A stretch of DNA of 64,000 bases from assembly GCA_000761475.1 (NCBI GenBank), contig JQNW01000001.1, forward strand, positions 434,001 to 498,000, given 5' to 3'. Shown here piece after piece: positions 53,716-60,490 of this stretch (position 1 is its first letter; the number at the start of each line of letters is the position of its first letter). The stretch is from Chromohalobacter israelensis. Its GTDB lineage: Bacteria; Pseudomonadota; Gammaproteobacteria; Pseudomonadales; Halomonadaceae. The notes under the pieces are model-generated. The model was not told where the DNA came from. It did no database searches and saw only the letters and a program-made list of their open reading frames with translations. Made by a program: the position numbers and the translations under genes.

Positions 53716-55102
53716 ATGAAGAACGGCTAAGCCCTCTTGCCGTGTCGAGTACCGAGATCAGCCCCTGCTGCTCGAACCACTTCCGTGGCAGGGCCTGATT
53801 CATGTGCGAGGCGCCCGCATTCCACCAAGGACCTCGCCCATTCCCCGCTGACTTCCTGGCACGGGGCTCGTCCAACCCTAGCGCCAGGAGTTTCCGACGC
53901 CGGGTGCCTGGACGTTTCCACTGCCGCCAAATCACGCAGCGCAAGCGTCGGCGTACCCATTGATCCAGCGCTTCCAGGGGACGCTTCACATCGACGAGGC
54001 TGAAGTAGCTGGCCCAGCCGCGTAGGACGGGGGCCAACGCCTCGGTGACTCGCCGGATGTTGTGCCCCCTGCCACGCTTCAGGATCTCCCGGACACGCTG
54101 CATCAGGCGCTGCAAGCTGGCCTGGGTCAGCGTCAGCCGTGGCAGCTTGTGCCGAGTCAGCGTGTACCCCAGATAGCCTCGCTGCCAGGGGCGATCCACC
54201 GCGCTTTTGGCATGGTTGACCATGAGCCGAAGTGAGTTCTCGAGATACTCACTCAGGCTGGCCATGACGCGCTCACCCGCTCGCCGACTGCGTACATAGA
54301 TCTGCATGTCGTCGGCGTAGCGGCAGAAGCGGTGACCGCGGCGCTCCAGTTCCTTGTCCACGTCATCCAGCAGGATATTCGCCAGCAGCGGGCTCAGCGG
54401 TCCGCCCTGGGGCGTCCCCTGTCGGCGTGGCGCGGCCAAGCCGTGCTGGAACATCCCGGCTTCCAGATAGCGACGGATCAGGCGCAACACCCGCTTGTCG
54501 CGGACGCGACGCGCGATCCGCGCCATCAGCAGGTCGTGGTTCACCCGGTCGAAGAAGGCTTCCAAGTCGAGGTCGACCACCCAGCGGTGGCCGGCAGAAA
54601 CGTGAGCCTTCATGGCCGAAACAGCCTGCTGAGCACTGCGCCCGGGGCGATAGCCGTAGCTTGATGCGGAAAAGCCCGGATCGAAGATCGGCGTCAGCAC
54701 CTGCAGCAGCGCCTGCTGGATCAGCCGGTCGGTGACCGTGGGAATGCCGAGCTGTCGGGTCCCGCCCTTGGGCTTGGAGATCTCGACGGCCCGGACTGGG
54801 CTGGGGTGGTACTCGCCGGCCAGCAGCCGCTCGTACAGCGCCGACCAGTGCTGTTTCAGGTGGTCGGCCAGCTGGTGCACCGTCATGCCATCGGCACCCG
54901 GCGCCCCTTTGTTGGTGACCACCCTACGGTAAGCCCGCGCCATGTTGGCCTTCTCTACCACGGCTTCCATGAGCGGGGCGGGCTCCGCTTTCGTCCACGA
55001 TGACGACGCCGGGACCGTCTCGACGCCCACCGGCTGGGACGCGGGGTTCCACCCCGGCCCCTCTGGGTGGGTGGCGGTGTTAGCGCCCATTGCTGTCTTC
55101 AT
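53714..55102 (-). CDS. ltrA: Group II intron reverse transcriptase/maturase
   Basis: 462 residues, start ATG 55102 with GAGG upstream. The reverse transcriptase domain spans about 55-330 with RT motifs KPKGGTRQLGIPTV, SASSYGYRPGRSA, VVDLDLEAFFDRVNHD, QGTPQGGPLSP and the catalytic YADD near residue 262. The maturase domain X follows (IRRVTEALAPVLRGWASYF). The C-terminus GPWWNAGASHMNQALPRKWF is typical of this lineage. No HNH endonuclease domain is present, as expected for group IIC. The protein splices its intron and promotes retromobility. Confidence 0.96.
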   Translation of the reverse strand: MKTAMGANTATHPEGPGWNPASQPVGVETVPASSSWTKAEPAPLMEAVVEKANMARAYRRVVTNKGAPGADGMTVHQLADHLKQHWSALYERLLAGEYHPSPVRAVEISKPKGGTRQLGIPTVTDRLIQQALLQVLTPIFDPGFSASSYGYRPGRSAQQAVSAMKAHVSAGHRWVVDLDLEAFFDRVNHDLLMARIARRVRDKRVLRLIRRYLEAGMFQHGLAAPRRQGTPQGGPLSPLLANILLDDVDKELERRGHRFCRYADDMQIYVRSRRAGERVMASLSEYLENSLRLMVNHAKSAVDRPWQRGYLGYTLTRHKLPRLTLTQASLQRLMQRVREILKRGRGHNIRRVTEALAPVLRGWASYFSLVDVKRPLEALDQWVRRRLRCVIWRQWKRPGTRRRKLLALGLDEPRARKSAGNGRGPWWNAGASHMNQALPRKWFEQQGLISVLDTARGLSRSS

Positions 55103-55565
55103 GATCAATCCTCGAGACGTCATCGCCTACTCGCGGTTCTTCATGTTCGGCCCTTGGTGCCGAGGTGAACCGGCCCTTACTATGGCCTTGGCTGACGTCT
55201 GATGGCCCCTCCCGTCGCCTTTCGACGCCGGTAGCACTGTGGCAGACCACCAGACCTCCCAGGGTAAGACGCGCGACCTTCCCGCTTATGCCTGTCGGAT
55301 GTACGTCATGGCGTTTCGTGCAAGTACCGGGCGTTGGTGATCGTTGCCACCTCACCCCGCCAGGACGCCTCATATCCGCTTCCTGTTCGTCAGGCCAGCG
55401 TTTTGCCTCGGGCTTCCTTCAGATTCTCCCTCGCAGAAGACACCCTTGCCGTCGGCTAGTACTTCCCCTTGCCGGGCGTACAGGGGACTTTCACCCCCAA
55501 GTCATCCCGAGGCACCACCCTCGGGAACAGCGCCAGTCTGGCGCTGCGCGCCATGCCTGGCGCAC

Positions 55566-55598
55566 AACGAAAACGCCCCGCACTAGCGGGGCGTTTTC
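55566..55598 (-). terminator. Terminator of the small membrane protein gene; intron insertion target
   Basis: Perfect 13-bp stem GAAAACGCCCCGC / GCGGGGCGTTTTC with a 4-nt loop. On the minus strand the T-tract GTTTTCGTT runs directly into the intron's first base at 55565. Confidence 0.92.
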
Positions 55599-55620
55599 CT
55601 CGGAACGATTGGCGGACGGA

Positions 55621-55905
55621 TCAGTGAAACTTGACGCGGCGCATCAGCCAGCAGCCCACGCGCTTTCCCACCCAGAAAAACAGCGCCAGCAGAATCACCG
55701 TCAGGAGCATCGAAACCGGATTCACGATAAAGGTGGCCCCCAGCACGGCTAGTCCGATACTCCACACCCAGCGATCGTCGCTGCCCAGCTGCAGCATCGC
55801 GGGGATGCGGCGCATGACCATCTGTCCCAATGCACCATCCCAGGCACGCAGTGCGAGGAACAGAATCACGGCAAAGGCGATCAGCCAGATCAGCGTCACG
55901 GTCAT
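55621..55905 (-). CDS. Small inner-membrane protein, unknown
   Basis: 94 residues, start ATG 55905 with AGGAGG at 7 nt (RBS strong). Two to three hydrophobic segments (VTLIWLIAFAVILFLALRAW; WSIGLAVLGATFIVNPVSML; VILLALFFWVGKRVG) and a basic C-terminus. I do not recognise the family. It ends 22 bp before the terminator where the group IIC intron has inserted. Confidence 0.75.
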   Translation of the reverse strand: MTVTLIWLIAFAVILFLALRAWDGALGQMVMRRIPAMLQLGSDDRWVWSIGLAVLGATFIVNPVSMLLTVILLALFFWVGKRVGCWLMRRVKFH

Positions 55906-56257
55906 GTTGGCCTCCTGATAGGCACGTCGATAATAACTCAATCGCGCCGACGCCGGTCGGCATATCGGCAAGAAGTGTGGACCGCATGGCAGGGCCGCGC
56001 GACCGTCGCGTCGACACCGCCCTTGCGTCGATGAAGGCAGGGTACCTTTGCCCCCCTGACCGCGCAACCGGCGCGACGACCTGTCGCAAGCACGCGCCGC
56101 GTTTCTTGTCGACCGTCAGGCACGGCATTGGTTCCCGCCCTACCTTGAAGCAGCGTCATGCAATCGCAAAGGCGCATGAAAACCCCTCGAGGCCCCTGAC
56201 ACACCTAGATGAGCACGTTACCATGGGTACCGACATACACCCAGAAAGGTCTTCAAC
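55906..56257. other. Non-coding intergenic region before the FKBP gene
   Basis: 352 bp without a convincing gene. It holds one small palindrome (GCCGAC-GCCG-GTCGGC, 55946-55961) and presumably the promoters of the flanking divergent genes; AGAAAGG at 56242-56248 is the ribosome site of the FKBP gene. Confidence 0.5.
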
Positions 56258-56743
56258 ATGCAGATTGCCCAGAATTCCGTGGTTTCCTTCCACTACACCC
56301 TCACCAACAACGAGGGTGAAGTGCTGGACAGCTCGGAAGGCCGCGAACCTCTGACTTACCTGCACGGCGCGGGCAACATCATTCCAGGGCTGGAAAAAGA
56401 ACTGGAAGGCCGTCAGAGCGGCGAGAGCCTGAAAGTCACCGTCGAACCCGCCGAAGGCTACGGTGAAACGCAACCCGGTCTGATGCAGGAAGTACCGCGC
56501 GATGCCTTCCAGGGTGTCGACGAAATTCAGCCGGGAATGCAGTTCCAGGCACAGACTCAGGGTGGCCCGCTCATGGTCACGGTCACCAAGGTCGAAGGTG
56601 ATACCGTCACCGTCGACGGCAACCATCCGTTGGCCGGCCAGACCCTGAATTTCGATGTCGAGATCGCGGAAGTGCGCGAAGCTTCCGAAGAGGAAGCCGA
56701 GCACGGTCACGTTCACGGCGAAGGCGAACAAGAGCAGCACTGA
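56258..56743 (+). CDS. slyD: FKBP-type peptidyl-prolyl isomerase, SlyD-like
   Basis: 161-residue cytoplasmic isomerase/chaperone. The split FKBP domain with the inserted-flap lobe is visible: VVSFHYTLTNNEGEVLDSS, PLTYLHGAGNIIPGLEKELEG, AEGYGETQPGLMQEVPRDAF, VDGNHPLAGQTLNFDVEI. The C-terminal tail is short and His-rich (EHGHVHGEGEQEQH), a reduced version of the SlyD nickel-binding tail. A terminator hairpin follows within 30 bp. It could equally be named a SlyD-type FkpB paralogue. Confidence 0.92.
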   Translation: MQIAQNSVVSFHYTLTNNEGEVLDSSEGREPLTYLHGAGNIIPGLEKELEGRQSGESLKVTVEPAEGYGETQPGLMQEVPRDAFQGVDEIQPGMQFQAQTQGGPLMVTVTKVEGDTVTVDGNHPLAGQTLNFDVEIAEVREASEEEAEHGHVHGEGEQEQH

Positions 56744-56769
56744 GCCGCTCTCCTTCAGCGTGACGATCG

Positions 56770-56797
56770 AACGGGCAGCCCAGGGCTGCCCGTTTCA
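56770..56797 (+). terminator. Terminator after slyD
   Basis: AACGGGCAGCC / GGCTGCCCGTT stem with a 3-nt loop, then TTTC. Confidence 0.82.
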
Positions 56798-56864
56798 TGT
56801 CATGCCGCTGGCTGCACTGCTCCCTCGGGGCATGGCCGCAACCTGCCGGCATCTCCCCCCAGGG

Positions 56865-57509
56865 TCATCCCCTCTGCCGATCAGGGGACGAGCGCTCGGC
56901 CGACAGCAGGGCCCGGTACCCTCCCGCGACGCGCGTGGCAGTCGTCACCAGGCAGGCCACGGCAAACAGGGTTGCCAGGAGTGCAAACTCCTCCGGCCAC
57001 AGACAGAACACCACGAAGGCGAGAATCGTCTCGGTCCCCTCGGTCAAGCCATCCAGATAATAGAACGCCTTGTGCTCAAAGCGCGGACGCTCCAGCCCGT
57101 GGCGAGTCGCGGCAATCGCGAAAGCCAGAAACGAGGAGCCGGTCCCCACGAACGCGAACAGCAACAGCGCCGCGGGCAAGGCATTGCGTTCGGGGTCGGC
57201 CAGGGCAAACCCCAGCACCACGGCCGCGTAGAACACGAAATCCAGCGCGATATCCAGAAACCCGCCGGCATCGCTCTGTCGTTGCAGGTGTCGCGCCAGG
57301 GCACCATCCAGGCCGTCGCAAAGACGATTGATGATGATCGCCACCAGGGCAAGCCCGTACATCTGACCAGCCAGTAACGGCAACGCCAGCATTCCCGCCG
57401 CGAAACCGCCCAGCGTCAACTGAGCAGGCCTGACATCACGCTGCCCCAACCCACCGGCCAGGCGATTGAGTGCTGGGGCTACCCAGCGCCCCGTCCATTT
57501 ATCCAACAT
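56865..57509 (-). CDS. CDP-alcohol phosphatidyltransferase
   Basis: 214-residue membrane enzyme that transfers a phosphatidyl group from CDP-diacylglycerol (or similar) to an alcohol. The family signature D-G-x2-A-R-x8-9-G-x3-D-x3-D is complete at DGALARHLQRQSDAGGFLDI with a further Asp, around residue 70, and there are about five to six hydrophobic segments. Start ATG 57509 (MLDKWTGRWVAPALNRL). It is transcribed divergently from msrA. The alcohol acceptor cannot be told from sequence; it may contribute to phospholipid adaptation to salt. Confidence 0.9.
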   Translation of the reverse strand: MLDKWTGRWVAPALNRLAGGLGQRDVRPAQLTLGGFAAGMLALPLLAGQMYGLALVAIIINRLCDGLDGALARHLQRQSDAGGFLDIALDFVFYAAVVLGFALADPERNALPAALLLFAFVGTGSSFLAFAIAATRHGLERPRFEHKAFYYLDGLTEGTETILAFVVFCLWPEEFALLATLFAVACLVTTATRVAGGYRALLSAERSSPDRQRG

Positions 57510-57533
57510 GCAGGCTCCTGCCCTTTTCCCGCG

Positions 57534-57565
57534 TATACTCGATGTATTGTCGACATCATCGACAA
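57534..57565. promoter_or_regulatory. Divergent promoter region with palindromic operator
   Basis: TTGTCGA-CATCA-TCGACAA (57547-57565), perfect 7-bp arms, lies between msrA and the phosphatidyltransferase gene. A TATACT -10-like element on the plus strand (57534-57539) is just upstream of it, so a bound regulator would sit at the msrA transcription start and act as a repressor. Confidence 0.55.
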
Positions 57566-57598
57566 GCCATACCAAATCGACGTTCAGGAGAGTTTCCG

Positions 57599-58201
57599 AT
57601 GCGCTTTTCCCTGATGACGTTCTGTGCACTGACCACGCTGGCACTCCTGCCTGCCGACCACGCCGAGGCCGAACAGCGCGAGGCCATTTTCGCCGGCGGC
57701 TGTTTCTGGTGCATGGAACCGCCCTACGACAAGCTCGAAGGCGTGATATCCACCACGTCGGGCTATATCGGTGGCGAGACCGAACGCCCCACGTACGAAC
57801 AAGTCAGCGGTGGCAGCACCGGCCACGCCGAGGCCGTCAAGGTGGTCTTCGATGACGAGGTCGTCGACTACGCGACGTTGCTCGATGTCTTCTGGCACAA
57901 CATCGACCCCTTCGCCGAGGGGCGTCAGTTCTGCGATGTCGGGGACCAGTACCGCAGTGCGATCTTCCCCCTCGATCAGCACCAGCGGCGTCTGGCCGAA
58001 GCCTCCAAGGAGGAAGTGGAAGCCCGCTTCGAACGCGACGTCAAGACACGGATCGAGGCATCGGCGCCGTTCTGGAAAGCCGAGGAGTATCACCAGAACT
58101 TCTACCAGAAAAACCCCGTACGTTATCGCTTCTATCGTGCCGGCTGCGGTCGCGACGATCGCCTGGAGGCTATCTGGGGCGATGCGGCCGGCACCCCGTG
58201 A
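57599..58201 (+). CDS. msrA: Peptide-methionine (S)-S-oxide reductase, exported
   Basis: 200 residues, start ATG 57599 with AGGAG at 9 nt. An N-terminal signal peptide (MRFSLMTFCALTTLALLP, cleavage after AEA) puts this copy in the periplasm. The catalytic motif AGGCFWCMEPPYD is near residue 33; EYHQNFYQKNP and the recycling Cys in RAGCGRDDR are present. It repairs oxidised methionine in exported proteins using a thioredoxin-like donor. Confidence 0.95.
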   Translation: MRFSLMTFCALTTLALLPADHAEAEQREAIFAGGCFWCMEPPYDKLEGVISTTSGYIGGETERPTYEQVSGGSTGHAEAVKVVFDDEVVDYATLLDVFWHNIDPFAEGRQFCDVGDQYRSAIFPLDQHQRRLAEASKEEVEARFERDVKTRIEASAPFWKAEEYHQNFYQKNPVRYRFYRAGCGRDDRLEAIWGDAAGTP

Positions 58202-58281
58202 ACGATGGGGGCCCCTGACTCAACGCGCGGCACAGGCAGGCACTCGACGCTGTGGCGGCGACGATTGCCGCCCCCACCGTC

Positions 58282-59484
58282 TCATGCCGCGGCGCCGCGT
58301 TCGATCAACTGCCGTTCGCGGCGCCACAGCCAGGCCGCGACGCTCAGCGTTCCCGCCAGTACCAGCCAGGAGGCGGCGACCACGCCGCCCCACTGCCAGC
58401 GCGCCCAGAAAGGCTCCAGATACAACCCACCGAGGCTCGCCCCCAGATAGTAGAACACCAGGTATAGCGAGGAAGCGCTGCCACGCGCGCGTTGGGCGTG
58501 ACGCCCGACCCAGCTCGAGGCCATGGAATGCGCCAGGAAGAAGCCCACGGCATTGACGGTCAGCCCGGCGATGATGGCGATCAACGATGGCATCAGCGTC
58601 ACCAGCGAACCCAGCATCAGCGTCGTGATGCCCAGCATCATGCAGACGGGCTGCGAAAGCCGCTGCGCGACCCGACCGGAAAGGGCCGACCCCAGGGTGC
58701 CGCCGAGGTAGGTCAGGAAGATCAGCCCCAACCACTGGGAGGTCAGCGAAAACGGGGCCTCGCTGAGACGGAAGGTGACATAGCTGTACTGGTTGATGAA
58801 GATGAAGAAGTTGAACCCACCGATGAGATAGGCGGCAATCAGCCGGGGGTCGCGCAAGTGCCCGCCCATGTCGTGTACCGCCTTTCCCACCCGCAGCGGC
58901 GACGGCCGAAACTGCCTGGCGGGCGGCAGGGCTCGCCAGAAGATGCTGGTGCAGACGAGGCTCAGGCATGCGATGGCCATGAAGCTCGCATGCCAGCTCC
59001 AATGCTCGGCCACCGCGCCACCGATGACGCGACCTCCGATGCCGCCGAGCGTGTTGCCGCTGATATACAGTCCCACGGCCAGCAGCAGCGCCGGCTTGTC
59101 GAACTCGTCCCCCATCCAGGCAATGGCCACCGCCGGCAGCCCTCCCAGCAAGAATCCCTGCAGGGCCCGCAGGGCGATCAGACTGGCGAAGTTGGGCGCA
59201 AATGCCATGACCAGCGTGCACACGCTGGCCAGTACCAGCGTCACCCGCATGATGGCGGCACGCCCGATGGCATCGGAAAGCGGCCCGTAGAACAGCAGCG
59301 ACAATGCCAGGGTCAGCATGCTCACCGACATGGCACTGCCCGCCGCCAGCGTCGAGACCTCGAAGCTCTCGCGAATGGCGGGCAACAAGGGCTGGGCCAC
59401 GTATAGATTGATGAAGACGGTAAAAGAGCCCAGGCACAGTGCCAGGGTCGCACGCCACCAGGCACGCGTGCGCGGTTCGATCAT
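58282..59484 (-). CDS. Major facilitator superfamily transporter, YnfM-like
   Basis: About 400 residues and 12 membrane segments. The start is ATG 59484 or 59487, chosen by spacing from GGAGG; the frame is open upstream. MFS motif A appears as LLFYGPLSDAIGRAAIM between segments 2 and 3. The N-terminus TVFINLYVAQPLLPAI and the C-terminal ASSLYLVFYYLGASLGG are typical of the YnfM/arabinose-efflux-like family. Substrate unknown. It has no operon partner; msrA is convergent. Confidence 0.9.
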   Translation of the reverse strand: MIEPRTRAWWRATLALCLGSFTVFINLYVAQPLLPAIRESFEVSTLAAGSAMSVSMLTLALSLLFYGPLSDAIGRAAIMRVTLVLASVCTLVMAFAPNFASLIALRALQGFLLGGLPAVAIAWMGDEFDKPALLLAVGLYISGNTLGGIGGRVIGGAVAEHWSWHASFMAIACLSLVCTSIFWRALPPARQFRPSPLRVGKAVHDMGGHLRDPRLIAAYLIGGFNFFIFINQYSYVTFRLSEAPFSLTSQWLGLIFLTYLGGTLGSALSGRVAQRLSQPVCMMLGITTLMLGSLVTLMPSLIAIIAGLTVNAVGFFLAHSMASSWVGRHAQRARGSASSLYLVFYYLGASLGGLYLEPFWARWQWGGVVAASWLVLAGTLSVAAWLWRRERQLIERGAAA

Positions 59485-59580
59485 CATGCCCTCCATTAGC
59501 GCAACATGATCGCGCGCAAAAGTGAGATCATGCCTCCGGCCGTCTCGAGGCACACAGCTGCGACACGCCGTCAGTGCTCA

Positions 59581-60198
59581 TCAGCCCTCGTGCGCGGGCC
59601 GCTCGAGCCGTGCCGCAAGTTGCGTGCTCTCCAGCGGACGCCGTGACTGCCAGTAATGACGATTCCAATAGACGTTGTCGAGACGGGAAAGCTTGACACC
59701 CTGCGAGGTCGATGCGTGCAAGAAATAGCCATCGCCGACATAGACGCCTACATGGTTGTAGGGGCCGGGCGAGCGGAAGAACACCAGGTCGCCGGCCTTC
59801 AGCGCATCACGCGAGATGCGGCGGCCTTCCTGCATCTGCTGGTCGGTGGTGCGCGGTAGGGACAGCTGGAACGCATCGCTGTAGACGTGTTGCATCAAGG
59901 CGGAACAGTCGATACCACGCCGCGTGGTGCCACCGAGACGATAGGGCGTCCCCACCCAGCGTTCGTGCTCGGACAGCAAGGCCTCGCGTATGCGCGCCGG
60001 CGACACCAGGGCGCGCTGGACGTCGCTGGCACGGTACGTGGCGATAAGCGATTCGGGTCCCGTCATGCCATTCGCCGCTTCGCCGATCCGGGCGGCGGCC
60101 GACAGGGAAGACGGGTGTGCAGCAGGAGATTGCGGGGGCGTCGCTGCACAGCCGGCCAGTACCGACAACAGCAAGCCCAGCGCCATGATTCGAAGCAT
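59581..60198 (-). CDS. NlpC/P60-family lipoprotein endopeptidase
   Basis: 205 residues. A lipoprotein signal peptide (MLRIMALGLLLSVLAGC) ends at Cys17. The NlpC/P60 domain spans about 75-190. The catalytic Cys is in GIDCSALMQHV, the His in YNHVGVYVGDGYF, and the third polar residue in FLHAS. It is predicted to cut the D-Glu-meso-DAP peptide bond of murein in the periplasm, like Spr/MepS. The roughly 290-bp gap up to 60490 shows no gene. Confidence 0.94.
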   Translation of the reverse strand: MLRIMALGLLLSVLAGCAATPPQSPAAHPSSLSAAARIGEAANGMTGPESLIATYRASDVQRALVSPARIREALLSEHERWVGTPYRLGGTTRRGIDCSALMQHVYSDAFQLSLPRTTDQQMQEGRRISRDALKAGDLVFFRSPGPYNHVGVYVGDGYFLHASTSQGVKLSRLDNVYWNRHYWQSRRPLESTQLAARLERPAHEG

Positions 60199-60490
60199 CC
60201 AAGCGACCTCATCATCACACGTCGTTCAACCTCGCTGGATGCCTCGGAGCGCTTGCACGAACGCAATGACGCGCCCTGCCACCTAGGCACTGCCTGGCGA
60301 GGGGGTCGCTGTGGTGGTGGCGCGTTTACAGGTGCCACCGCCAAAGCGGCCTAGACTCGATTCGTTGACGCCTCGCGCCACGGACCGGGCAGCGAGACCG
60401 TGACGATGATAGAGAAACTCCCGCCATTTGACGAGAGGTCTCGTCCTCATGAGATGCCTTGGGTCATCCATGGGATGCCTGCATGAGGCG

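Larger units (their letters stand above)
53643..55565 (-). mobile_element. Group IIC intron (retroelement), complete
   Basis: About 1.92 kb. The 5' end on the minus strand is GTGCGCCAGGCATGG (first base 55565), matching the GUGYG intron start. The internal stretches GGGTGAAAGTCCC, CAAGGGTGTC, GAATCTGAAGGAAGC and ACCCTGGGAGGTCTGG match the domain I/IV conserved sequences I know from group IIC introns. Domain V is canonical, and the 3' end CTACTCGAT stops at 53643. It encodes a reverse transcriptase without an endonuclease domain. The insertion point is 3 nt behind a terminator stem, the typical class C target. No flanking decay is seen, so the element looks recently active. Confidence 0.9.

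Noticed and set aside
55103-55565. Decayed coding sequence upstream of the intron reverse transcriptase
   Set aside because: This region is the structured 5' part (domains I-IV) of the group II intron, supported by matching conserved RNA sequences.
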